Below, one piece after another: positions 32,541 through 43,095 of a DNA stretch of 54,588 nt; positions within the stretch are counted from its first letter, which is position 1; every line of letters begins with the position of its first letter. Origin of the DNA: Chara braunii (taxonomy: Eukaryota > Streptophyta > Charophyceae > Charales > Characeae). The DNA is taken from assembly GCA_003427395.1 (NCBI GenBank), contig BFEA01000032.1, positions 1,720,931 through 1,775,518 of the forward strand. Direction: 5' to 3'. A model generated the notes under the pieces. The model saw nothing but the letters and a program-made list of their open reading frames with translations. It was not told the DNA's origin and made no database searches. The position numbers and the translations under genes were made by a program.

Positions 32541-33963
32541 CTATTCCCTGACCACGAACTTCTTCAGCCTTGTCCCTGATACCTTGTCCTGCGACCCTGC
32601 CCCATCCAGCTCTTCAATTTGGTAGGCCCCAAACTCGCCACACCGCACGATCCTATAGGGCCCCAACCATCGCTTATCTAGCTTCCTGGACCATTGTTTT
32701 TCCAGCGAGGAGTCATACAGCAGCACCACGTCTCCCACCTTCAGCAGGTCCTTCCTTATTCGGGCCATCTGGTCCCATCTCATCTTGTCCTCCATACGAC
32801 TTCTCTCTACCCGACCAGTGGCCTCTCGTAACCTTTCCTCAGCGGCTCCCACCTGCCGNNNNNNNNNNNNNNNNNNNNNNNNNNNNNNNNNNNNNNNNNN
32901 NNNNNNNNNNNNNNNNNNNNNNNNNNNNNNNNNNNNNNNNNNNNNNNNNNNNNNNNNNNNNNNNNNNNNNNNNNNNNNNNNNNNNNNNNNNNNNNNNNNN
33001 NNNNNNNNNNNNNNNNNNNNNNNNNNNNNNNNNNNNNNNNNNNNNNNNNNNNNNNNNNNNNNNCTCTACCCGACCAGTGGCCTCTCGTAACCTTTCCTCA
33101 GCGGCTCCCACTTGCCGCGCCCGTATATCGAGCAGTTCTTCAAAGGACAGGTTCACTTTCAGGTCCTGGCGCCTCCACGTCATGGAACTTTCTATGGGAA
33201 AGGTGGCATGCCTTCCGTACCATAGTGTGGCAGGCGCATACTTGGTAGTCCTTTTCATGGTAACATTTTCCACGAAAAATGCCGCTCTCAGGAACTTCGG
33301 CCACTGGTTAGGCCTCCCCTCAGTCCACTTAGCCAAGAGATTTGTGATGGTACTATGCCCTCTCTTCACAGGGGCGTTCGCCTGGGGGTGCGCGACAGTA
33401 GTATAGTTCGCTACCACGTCATACCCCGCAAGCAAGGTCTGTACCTCGTTACAGGTGAACTCTGACCCCCGGTCCATCACAAACTCTCTGACAAACGGAT
33501 AGCGCAGGTAGTACTCTTCGATGCATCTTGCTAACACTGGGCCAGTTTTCGTACGAATAGCCCGACTGTCCACGAACCCGATAAGGTTGTCCCGTGCGTC
33601 GAAGATATAGTTACTTCCATCCTCCCCGAGTGGCATGAACAACAGGTCCAAGTGTACGACTGCACCCACTTCCCTTTCCAGCCTGGGTTGCAGAGGCTCC
33701 CCAGGCCTTTGCGCTGACCTCTGTTGGCAAGGTACACAGGACTGGTAGTACTTGATGACCATAGTCAGCATTCCATCCCAATGGTATAACTCACTTATCT
33801 TTGCGCATGTGGCACTAACCCCTTTGTGCACCCCTGCTATACCATCGTGTAAGGCTGCTATGACATCGATCTGTCGGCTCCTCCCACATACGATCCTCTT
33901 GAGGTTCCCAACCTGTCGCTTTATAAACAGATGGCCATCTCTTACTACGTAGAGATGCCTCAT
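32541..33963 (-). pseudogene. pol: integrase of minus-strand Ty3/gypsy element, catalytic Glu lost, gap inside
   Basis: The frame from 33963 has the HHCC-type zinc region (ALHDGIAGVHKG ... CVPCQQR), then the core: Asp in VHLDLLFMP (33646-33648), Asp in FVMDRGSEF (33472-33474), and PQANAPVKRGHS, where the third catalytic residue should be Glu but is Lys (codon 33364-33366). The C-terminal barrel (DVVLLYDSSLEKQWSRKLDKRWLGPY...) runs to the stop at 32541. The 205-N gap at 32859-33063 sits between two copies of the same 54 bp, so it is artificial and the frame across it is probably continuous. The Glu-to-Lys change alone should abolish strand transfer. Confidence 0.85.
32805..33117. other. assembly artefact: 205-N gap with duplicated 54-bp flanks
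   Basis: 32805-32858 and 33064-33117 are the same 54 bp with one mismatch, separated by N at 32859-33063. The contig ends overlap, so the true gap size is probably zero or negative. The apparent insertion in the integrase frame is not real. Confidence 0.9.
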
Positions 33964-36165
33964 CTTCTGGCTTTAGCACTTGCGTCCCTATCCCTTATCT
34001 TGCACGACAGGAGTAACCCCAACTCCCGATAGATCCCGTCATACTCCTCGGCACGAAAGACCTCTCTAATCTTCTCCTCTTCGAACTCGTCATCCTGGCT
34101 TTCAGGAATAAGAAGTTCGCTTTCTTCGGAACCGGTTGAGCTCCTCTGCTTAAAGTCCCCCTGCAGGAGCGTATTAGTGAGCAAGTACATCCCTCCCATT
34201 AGTTGCTCATTCTCCTCTACCTGGGTTGACCCTTCCTCTATCGTCTTGACCTCTTCGGCCAGGCTATCTGTGCCTGCCAATGCCAACTTCATCATCCAGC
34301 CAACATCCCTACTCCCCCATGGATCTTCCTCCTGAAAAGGTTTGAGGACCATCTCTTCCTTTCGCTCGTACCCCCTTGGTGCTGGCCATATGGGATGCGT
34401 GACGCAGCTAGGCACCCTCAGCGACCAGTCATTTATGTGGAGGCAGACATCCTCCTCCTGGTCTAAGAACCCGTTGACTGGTGGGGTATCTTCAGTTGAT
34501 TCTTGATTCGCCCTGTCCCAGTTGATACGGCTCAATCCATCTGCCCTATTTTTGTCCCCGGGAATCCTCTCAAATTCGAAGTTAAACATCCAAATGTAAG
34601 TCAACCACCTCGCGATGGTTGGGTCAGATGGAGTATAACTTTTCAGGGAACACGCAAGCACAGTAGGGTCCACCCTCAGAATGAGCCTCCTGCCAAAGAT
34701 ATAGTTCCGGAAGGTCCTCAGGCAGTGGAGTACCGCCAGCGTCTCCTTCTTGAACTGCGAATAGTTCCTCTCGGTCGTATTGAGAGTACGACTTTCAAAT
34801 CTTAGCGGCCTCTCCTTCCCATCTGCATCAGCCTGAATCAGGACCCCTCCTAAGGCAGTTGGCCCGGCGTCCGTCTCGACAACGAATGACTTTTCCTCCG
34901 TAGCCTCATTATTTGGCGCTCCCAGCACTAGGCCTCCTTCCCTGAACTCTCCCTTCATCCTTTCCACAGCCTTTTCCTGCTCTTCACCCCAGACCCATTT
35001 CTGATCCTGACGCACCAGCTTCCTCAAATGCTCCGTCTTGGTGGCGAAGTCCTTCACAAAAGTTCTCCAAAACCCACAGGTCCCAAGGAAGCTTCTCACG
35101 TTCGTTATCGACTGAAAGGGGACTGGCCATTCTTGGATCTTGTCCGTTTTCTTCACGTCTGGCCTCCGCCCCTTCTCATTACAGACAAAGCCCAGAATCG
35201 TGGTTTCCCTCATACAGTGCTTCGACTTGGGGCCGCTTGCCGTCAGGTTATGTTCTTTCAGCAAACCCAGGAATTGATCGATATCCTGGATGTGCTTCCA
35301 GACGAACCGCCTCATTCCTCTTCTCCTTTGGACCCTTAACCGCCAAATCATCAATGTAGGGCTGAGTGATCTGTGAACTAACCGTCTGCATGGCCCTAAT
35401 CATTTGCCTTTGCACCATTGCCACCACATTAGTCCACCCCTGAGGGCCCACATTCATGTGGATCAGCCCCCTTGGCGTATGCATCGCCGTCACCGGCCTA
35501 TCCGGCGGGTACACAGGAAACTGGTCATACCCAGAATAAAGGTCTATAAGTGAGATTATAAGCCTCCCTTCGCATGACTCTGGCAGGGCGTCCTCGTTCG
35601 CCAATCCTCCTGCGTCCCGCACCGTTACTGCATTCAATCGTTGCAAATTCTACACCCACCGTAGCGTTCCGTTTGGCTTGATAAAACAAAACCAAGGGGA
35701 GGCATACGGTTCACTGGAATAGTCTGCCACGTATGTCCGCATCTTCCCGTCCAAATAATCCACCACCTTCTTCTCTTCATCTGGATTTGGGTATCGCGCG
35801 CCCCTCAGGTTCCACGGCTCGTGTGGGGCGGTATGAATTCGTATCATTGAAATCTTATCTTCGTCCAACCTCCCACACTCGTCGTCATTAAACACATACA
35901 GCCTCCTCTTCATGATTTCCACCATCAAGGTCCTCTCATGGGGCAAAAGGAAGCCAGACTCGCCAATTATCAACCCTTCCTCATTCTCGTCATTGATGCG
36001 ACATGGCCCTGCCTGCGCGCGCTCCCGCATACGTCTTATCAGCCCCCGCTCTCGCTCGTAATAGGCTTCCTCATCCTGCATGGGGACCGGGCGGCGCTTC
36101 TTATCTGTAGTCTTGTACCGCCTTTGGGAGCCCTGCTTAAGCCCTCCCCTAAAAAAGGCCGACTT
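33960..36165 (-). pseudogene. pol: reverse transcriptase and RNase H of minus-strand element
   Basis: RT reads from about 36165: YPNPDEEKKVVDYLDGKM, SPWFCFIKPNGTLRWV, a TAG at 35650 (homologues have Gln), LNAVTVRDAGGL, ISLIDLYSGYDQFPV, PQGWTNVVAMVQRQMI, and the catalytic QPYIDDL box (35347-35358). A one-base frameshift near 35320 moves the frame; it resumes with FVWKHIQDIDQFLGLL, TTILGFVCNEKGR and VRSFLGTCGFWR. RNase H follows with catalytic residues intact: Asp in VVETDAGPTALGG, Glu in YSQFKKETLAVL, Asp in LRVDPTVL, ending RADGLSR. An acidic linker leads to TGA at 33960, which overlaps the integrase ATG by a one-base frameshift. Confidence 0.9.
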
Positions 36166-37993
36166 GTCGTTCGGGCCTGGGCCATCGCAGGGTCCCCTTT
36201 TCTCCCGGGAAGTCGATAGATCAGCTCCACTTCCCCCACCTGAGGGTTTTCCAGGACCTGCTCCCTCAATGCATTTATCGCTTCAGGGTCCGCCATATCA
36301 TGCGCTGCCACCACCTCCATTGCCTTATTCACATCGTTAAGGCTCAGAGACAACACCTCGCGTGCTCCTTCCTCCTCTTTCTCCTCCTTGAGTCTCCGTA
36401 GCGCGTGCTCAGACTCCTCGAAGGTAAAGGAGCCGAGGTTGAGCCTGTTCCTCCCACTTCCGGGCCCTGTGTTCCGGCACTTAATAATTTCGTAATTCCC
36501 GCAGACCGGATCAGATAGGGCTGGGATCATTGCGCCCTCATGCCTATTGAAGACCAAGGTCTCCGTTCGGCAGAGGAATGATCTTCCAAGAAGGATACGC
36601 GTGTCGACATCGGGCATGACGAAGAAACACGTATTTCGTAATTCCCGCAGGCCGGATCAGATAGGGCTGGGATCATTGTCCCCTCATGCCTATTGAAGAC
36701 CAAGGTCTCCGTTCGACAGAGGAACGATCTTCCAAGAAGGATAGGGTGGTCGACATCGCGCATGACGAAGAAAAACGTTCGCGCCCTTACCCTCCCGATC
36801 TCCACCATCACATTAGACGCGGTGCCGCAGAAAATGCCCTTGCAATTGGCGCCATGCAGCACACCATGGTCCAAGTGATCCACCTCCAGCCCTAGCATAG
36901 TCGCGTCCCGCTCCCGGATGATATTCGTCTCGGTGCCTGTGTCCACCATTGCGATGCTTGGCTGGTCTCTCACCTTCAGATCCACCAACCCACATGCCAC
37001 ACATTTCCAGTCGATCCTGGTGCCCACCTCTGTCCACTCTATCTCCCTGGGCAGAATTGAGCTCAGGTGGACGTTGGGCACTAGCCTCTGCGAGAGCCGC
37101 CCTTTCAGCTCGCCACGGAGTCTTGGCGCTGACGCCAGGATGTCTTTTAAATTCATCAAATCGTTGTGGCCTTCCAGGAGCTTATCTACCATCCGCTCCA
37201 CGTCAAAACCTTCCTCCAGCCAAACTGCGTACTTCTTCCTTTTTGGCACGCCATCGTGCAGGCTCGGCTCCGCTCCTCCCTGAATCCCTCTCTTCTTGGC
37301 CCTCTGCTCAGCTCGCCGATCTTCTTCCTGGCGGAGCCTCTCATCCTCTTCGTCATCACCCTCATCTTCCTCTTCTTGAACCTCTACCACTTCTTTCCTT
37401 CGTTCAGGCTCGGGCTCCTTTCGAGGAGGCACCCGACCAGGTGCCTAGCTGGGCCCTTGACTGGTGGTAGCCTTACTTTGGCCCCTAGTCTGCGCGGCCT
37501 GGGGCACCCTTCTATGTGACGTAGGGGGCTTGAAGGTCATCCCTGACCTAGGACCTGCCCCGACCGTCGCCACGCTTGGACACCCTTGCGGTCCTGATGA
37601 TGACTCCGAGCCGGACACATAGAGCATTACCTCAGGAAGATTCATTTCCCATTCCCGGGCCTCTTCGCACATCACCCTTAGCCGTTTCTGATATCTGCCG
37701 ACCTTTGCAAGCAGGTCCTCCATCCTTTTCAGGATGGTCGAGGATGATTCTCTCACCACCTCCCGTGCCTCGTCGCCGGACTCAACAACTATGGTCTCCT
37801 CCTTTATAGTCCCCGCTTTCAGCCGCTAAGTCACTTCCTCATTTTCATCCATAATCTCCTCGACTCTCACACCCGGGTCTTGCCTTTCCTGCCATATCCT
37901 GGACATTGTTGGGGCCGTTGGAGGCCCTGCTGCTGCTCGCCTGAGGGCTTCCTGCCTGATTCCTCCCGAGGTTTTGGGATCAATATGCTTTCC
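36166..37993 (-). pseudogene. pol: retropepsin protease region with 146-bp duplication
   Basis: A basic/acidic linker (MPPRKEPEPERRKE...) precedes the aspartic protease core: AMVDTGTETNIIRE, with D-T-G at 36935-36943, then TFFFVMRDVDHPILLGRSFL. The active-site triad is intact. The C-terminal part is duplicated (36487-36632 and 36633-36778), and since 146 is not a multiple of three the frame breaks there. It resumes in the 36617-36039 frame, and another shift near 36165 leads into RT. Upstream in-frame stops are TAG at 37445, 37826 and 37994. The protease would process Gag-Pol inside particles. Confidence 0.8.
36487..36778. repeat. 146-bp imperfect tandem duplication
   Basis: Copies begin at ATTTCGTAATTCCCGCAG (36487 and 36633). 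They differ at about eight to ten positions, including GCGTGTCG versus GGTGGTCG near the right end. The divergence could mean an old duplication, or two alleles placed side by side by the assembler. Confidence 0.85.
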
Positions 37994-38031
37994 CTACCGA
38001 TCGTATATGTCCCCATCCATACAGGTGGATA

Positions 38032-39429
38032 TTAGTCCTGCCAGTTCGTCGTCCCGCCGCTGTTGGGAGAATCATACGGTGTGGCCCACCTCGCCACAAT
38101 GCCAACAAGTTGCGTTCCGCCAGTGGAAGCGGGGCCTCCGATACCCTTGGCCCCCTCCCTGGCTGCCTTGGCCACGTTGGTTCTGACCCCCTTGACCATT
38201 CCAGCCTCCTCCACGGCCTCCACCATTTCCTCCTCGCCCCCGGCCGCCCCCTCCTCTACCCCCTTGGCCCCGGCCCCCATTGCCCTGCCCGCCTTGTCCT
38301 TGGCGCCCTCCCCCGGCCACACTGGCTTGCGAGGCCTGTTGGGAGGGCGGCAGTTGAGCCACAGGCTGTTTGATGGGCTCGAATAGGGGACTATGTGTCC
38401 CGTGTGGGCCTGGCTCCCTCCACACGAGACACAGTGGTTACAACTGGGCCAGGGAGCAGACTGACAATGCTGCACCCAGTGCCCACAAGCTGGTGGCGGC
38501 CCCATGTGTGATGGTCCTGCTGGCATCGGTGCGGCCGCGGCGACTGGCGGTGGTGGGGCAATGGCTTGGGGAGCCTGCCCCTTCCCTGACCCATGCCCTC
38601 CCTGCAGCAGATTGCGCTGCTTCCTCTGGGCCTTGGTCAGGACTTGGGAACCCGTCTCCCCTCCGCTGTAGTCTTCTTGCCCAGCCTCCTCATCCACTGC
38701 CCCTGACACCCGGCCTTGGGCCACTAGCACCCCTCTTTTTTGTATCTCTGCTTTGTTATCATACCCCAAGGCCGCCAACACGTCCGTGACGATTCTCTTC
38801 ACCCCTGGGGTTCCGTATGCGGTAGCATCCCTCTCGTTCCTCTTGCGCCTTTGCAGCCTCATTTGGTGTTGCTCCACCTGGTCCAGGCTCCCTTCTTCCC
38901 CTCTCTTGTCAATGGTTGCCCAGGTGAGCCTCTCACTCCCTTCCCCATACTTGGTCAGCTCTGTGGCCTCCGAGCCCGTAAGCAGCTCTGTGGCTTCCTC
39001 AGAAATCCCGTGCACTTTCCTCGCCTTTTTCTTGAACTCGTGCACAAACGCCCCAATAGTAGAGAAATCTTCCTTATTCATGGCCTCCAGGTCTGCCATA
39101 GTCAACAGGCCGTCCCCCAGCCTATACTTCCTTCGCATTAGGTCCCCAAACCTTGTCCAACTGGCACCGGCGCCATCCACGACCTTAGTTACTTCCCGAT
39201 GGTGACTATGCAGGACGTACCTCAGGACCCTCTAGAGCTTGACCTCATCTGACAATCCCACTAGCGCCTGCTCTGTCAGATCCAGCCAGTCAGATACCCG
39301 ATCCCCTTTGAAGTGAAATGTCTCGACCTTTGGGACATTGCTCGACGCCCTCTCGCGCTTGTCCAAGGCATCGATGAGGTCGTCGAGAGTCACAAGCCTC
39401 CTCCCACCATCCGCCATCTCCTCTGGCAT
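38032..39429 (-). pseudogene. gag: gag of minus-strand Ty3/gypsy element, broken
   Basis: I take ATG 39429 (MPEEMADGGRRLVTLDDLI). The capsid part reads VETFHFKGDRVSDWLDLTEQAL, a TAG at 39232 where related proteins have Gln, then RVLRYVLHSHHREVTKVV, WTRFGDLMRRKYRLGDG and FSTIGAFVHEFKKKARKV. A frameshift near 38430 moves to the frame that holds a Gly/Gln/Arg-rich linker and the zinc knuckle CWHCGEVGH (38081-38107). That knuckle is followed by TGA (38072), and its fourth ligand is Ser (38066-38068) instead of Cys. From there the frame is continuous with the protease frame, so gag and pol were one polyprotein. Confidence 0.85.
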
Positions 39430-40035
39430 TTTGGCCAACCGCCTTCGACTTCGATCTTCCTGTTATAAGAGACGATGGGACAAAGGACCCTACTCAGCGA
39501 CTCAACCCTTCATGACCCTATCGGGTTGACCACTTAGACACCCCATACACCCGGCAGACATTCCTTTTCCTATTTCCCTTAGGCTCACCTAGATAAGGCT
39601 TATCCTTACCATAGAACTTTCTCACCCACTTGCTTCATTCAAGCTGCCAACCAAGCCGCCAATCAATCAATCATTCAACCCTCAATCGTATAGGCCACCA
39701 TACAGTCCATCTCATAGTTCTTCTCTTACTCACTCATATGCCTAATTTCTCCCTCACTCCCATACCCGGACGTCGTTCCACCAGGGACCTGTCTCTTATA
39801 CACATCTAGATGTGTATAAGAGACAGGGCTTATCCTTACCATAGAACTTTCTCACCCACTTGCTTCATTCAAGCTGCCAACCAAGCCGCCAATCAATCAA
39901 TCATTCAACCCTCAATCGTATAGGCCACCATACAGTCCATCTCATAGTTCTTCTCTTACTCACTCATATGCCTAATTTCTCCCTCACTCCCATACCCGGA
40001 CGTCGTTCCACCAGGGACAACGGTAGGCTTCTGTT
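39430..40035 (-). other. 5' leader between PBS and gag, artificially duplicated
   Basis: 39597-39788 and 39827-40018 are two identical 192-bp copies flanking a sequencing adapter. Removing one copy and the adapter leaves a leader of about 380 nt from PBS to the gag ATG. I see no other feature in it. Confidence 0.8.
39789..39826. other. Nextera mate-pair junction adapter (sequencing artefact)
   Basis: The 38 bp are CTGTCTCTTATACACATCT (39789-39807) followed directly by its reverse complement AGATGTGTATAAGAGACAG (39808-39826). This is exactly two head-to-head Tn5 mosaic ends, as in the Illumina Nextera mate-pair circularisation junction. The flanks are identical 192-bp copies, as expected from a small circle read more than once. 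This is not a genomic transposon. Confidence 0.97.
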
Positions 40036-40054
40036 ATCCCTGACAACGGCGCCA
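40036..40054 (-). promoter_or_regulatory. primer binding site, tRNA-Asp type
   Basis: On the minus strand the sequence just inside the LTR is TGGCGCCGTTGTCAGGGAT. It matches the complement of the plant tRNA-Asp(GTC) 3' end (TGGCGCCGTTGCCGGGGAT) at 17 of 19 positions; both differences are transitions. It lies 2 nt from the LTR end (...CAACA). This fixes the element's orientation and the 5' LTR inner edge at 40057. Confidence 0.85.
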
Positions 40055-40056
40055 CC

Positions 40057-41650
40057 TGTTGAGCGCATCGGTCCGGCACCGCACGTGGCAGCATGGGACC
40101 CTCTCGGCCGCGTCACGCAGGAGTTGAACCAACCTCGTCGTGAATACACCAATGAAGCTTCCTTAGGCCGGTCCGGCCGAGTGCGCCAGCCATACCTCTC
40201 GCGAGCCCCTACGGCAGGATAGGGCCTACGGGAGGCACGACTTACCTCCACCTTACGGGAGTTGTCACCTCCCATCGGTGGGCGTATCCCCGCCGAGCTA
40301 CCAGTCCACAGTACGAAAGCTGATCAGTTGCAATCGCAGAGGTGGACCAGCCGAGGGCGTTTCTCGTTCGCTGTAGCATAGGGGGTACTCGCGGTAATAC
40401 GCGTGTCGGACCCGCACACGAACCGACATCTTGGGGGGGCTGAAGTCCCAAGCGCGACTCGTCGTCGATCGTCTAGGACGCATCCCACACACCACGCGCA
40501 CAACACTCTAACAACCACATGAAAACAACGGACACGCATACACGCGGAACGACACAACGCAAACAACGTGACAATGCTCCTAGCCCCTCGGTAGCCGTCC
40601 CATAACTTCCCCATGCGGAAATCGAGTAGGCGTCGCGCGCGAAACTTAATATAAAACAGCGTCGACGCAGGGCTAACTCATATCGACTCGCAATGCAAGC
40701 GGTCGTAATGATGGCGTACCATGTAGTACCCATACTCATGCGGTCCTTGTTAATCTCGAGGGTCGCGTTCGACACTCAAGTGTCGGCTGACACGCGCCTT
40801 GAGGGTTAATCTCTTGACGCTGGACAACCGCCATGCGCGGTTGGAGACCACACACCCTCTTCTGCACCCTTATGCAGAGCGGGTGGTACACAGGTCCAAA
40901 GCCTGTGGTGGTCGTTGTCCCTCGCGACCTTAGAGGTAAGTCCTCCCCGGGCCTGGGCGAAAGTCAAGGGGTTTGACTTTAACGGATGCCACGGACTACA
41001 ACGTCCAACCGTAATAATCACCAACGAGCAAACAAGGCACACACGATACAGGAAGAGGGGCTTGGGCAAAGGCCCCCCCTTGCCTTAGAAAGGAATCGTG
41101 ACCTTGGGGTACCCTCCCCCTCTACGGTTGGTGCCGGCGGCCTACAATAATCCAAGCGCTGCACCTACGTGCGAGCCCGAAGATCCCATAACCTTTAAGC
41201 GCTGGGGCGGCGAGACGTCGCGCGCAGGGCTCTGATATAAAACTGCGCGGCCGCAGGCCAATCCTACACCAACCATTGATGCCAATCATACGTGGTAACC
41301 GCGACTCCGGCCTCGCTATATTGAATGGCTGAAGGAACACACCGCGAGGGGTTACCCCTCTCGATATTGAACGACTAAAGGACGCGCCGTTCGGCCCTCG
41401 CGACATTTTCGCTTTTCAGCTGGAGTGTCCCGCCGGCCAAAGTAAACAGGCTCTATGCGAGGGGAGACTCCTCCCCCTCAGGGCCTAGGGCTTGGGATAT
41501 CCTTGGACAAGGACCTTGAATCCCGGCCCAGGACCAACGCCCGACCAAGAAAGCCTCAAGATGCAAATAGGCAGAGGGGAGGGTCTTCCCTGTACTTCAA
41601 TCCCAACTTTTACGCGGTGTTAACATGGCCTCTTAGGCCTCCCGAACACT
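40057..41650 (-). mobile_element. 5' LTR of minus-strand Ty3/gypsy element (outer end uncertain)
   Basis: The inner end is clear: on the + strand it begins TGTTGAGCGCATCGG next to the PBS. Homology with 7850-8215 and with the first 50 bp at 27204 supports LTR identity. A direct repeat with an offset of 585-586 bp lies inside: CCCATAAC at 40599 and 41185, CGTCGCGCGC at 40631 and 41216, ATAAAAC at 40651 and 41237. Small hairpins include GTGTC/GACAC near 40785 and GAGGGGT/ACCCCTC at 41346-41360. The outer end is not defined; I put it near 41650 only because resemblance stops. Confidence 0.55.
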
Positions 41651-42339
41651 CATCGTACGTATACCCACACATACATACAGAGGGGGATAGAGTTGTGACG
41701 ATCACTTCTCACAGGCACAGTAGGACTCCTCACAACCATGTATACGTATATGGAGTCGCAGGCAGTCCAAATCCAAAATCCGAATCACAGGACATACCTG
41801 CAATCACACCAAGAATCAAACAACAAAGCACGCACTACACGAAGTCAACCCCAACCATTCTCTATGCTCATACCCCTTTGCTTTAGCCATGCAGGCCCCA
41901 ATCACCGACCCAACCAACCTCAATTAAATACTCAGTACCTTTTTAAATGACCATTCAATAAAAGTCTGGGTAAAAACCTTAACAAACAGTAAAACCACCA
42001 GGGCTAAAGCCTAGGTTGAGTATAGGGAGTGAGTTGGGATTGAGTCGAAGACCGACGAATCGACAACCGACCTGTTATCAGTGATAACAGGAGATGATCC
42101 TCAAGGGATCAAGTTGAATCTAGTCCTGATGTTGAATCGAACGATCAAGAGGACCTGTACACATGATAGGCCAATCCCCAAGCTGGAATCATAAGTGTAT
42201 GGAGAATACAACTCCATAACATATTCTCACTCAAATCCTCCTAGCTAGCTAGGCCTGAATCTACCTTTAAGCAGTGCCCAAAGCAAAGACAGACTCTGGC
42301 TGAATCTCCCTTATTCCGGGTGGATTGCCAAAAATCGCC
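41651..42339. other. unassigned, with a 21-bp palindrome
   Basis: CCTGTTATCA (42071-42080) and TGATAACAGG (42082-42091) are exact reverse complements around a single G. The rest of the interval shows no gene or repeat that I recognise. Confidence 0.6.
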
Positions 42340-42860
42340 ACCTGTCAAAATATAATCTAACTCCTCTAAATCCAGAAAATTTTGGCAGCGCTTCCCGTAG
42401 AAAAAGTGCCTTTTCCGAATTTATACAAGCCCAAATGTGAACTCAACTTCCAACCTTGAGCTCAACTTAGATAAAGTCTGGCTAACTACTTAGTTTTGCA
42501 GAAATTTCGGCAGCACCCCCCCTTTAGAAAAGTGCTCTCACAAAATTTATACAAAGCCAAGTTTAGAACCTAAAACTAATTCTGACATCTCAAAGCCCAA
42601 TTTTGTCTAACTCCCTGAATTAGCAAAAATTTGGGCAGCACTCCCTTTAGAAAACCTTTAGAAAAGGAGGCTTTCCAGATTTTTACTAAGTCAGATATGA
42701 CGAAAAGACAAGCTGAACTTTGACAAGTCAAAATTTGTCAAACTCCTTGAATCTGCAGAAATTTCGGCAGCGCTTCCCGTAGAGAAAGTAGCTTACCAGA
42801 ATTTATACAGGTCGAAGTATAATAGCGAGCCTCAGAAGATGTCAAAAATCGATCGAAGTA
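42340..42860. repeat. ~125-bp tandem repeat, four units
   Basis: A shared core of AATTTCGGCAGCGCTTCCC type, followed by GTAGAAAAAGTG and then AATTTATACAAG, recurs with GGCAG at 42384, 42509, 42634 and 42766. The units have diverged substantially. It precedes the stem-loop array and may belong to the same structured non-coding unit. Confidence 0.8.
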
Positions 42861-43095
42861 AAATAAAGTCAGCTCAGGAAATGCAGGAATTGACCTAACT
42901 CCTACCGCTCTAGCACGTGGCGAGCCTCTAAAGCAACTACCTGTCAACCTGAAACCAGACCAAGTAGTAATCTCACTCAGCCACATGCAGGCCAACCCAC
43001 AAGGGTAAGTACTCTCACCATCCCCAAGTCAATCTGAGCAAACAATAGTTCATGATCTTTCAGCGAGTTACCCCCTCATACCCAACTTACATAAG
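42861..43095. other. spacer between arrays
   Basis: Unassigned sequence; no motif seen. Confidence 0.4.

Noticed and set aside
39789-39826. Perfect 38-bp inverted repeat as a transposon end or recombination site
   Set aside because: Its sequence is the Nextera junction adapter, and the flanks are identical copies. It is a library artefact.
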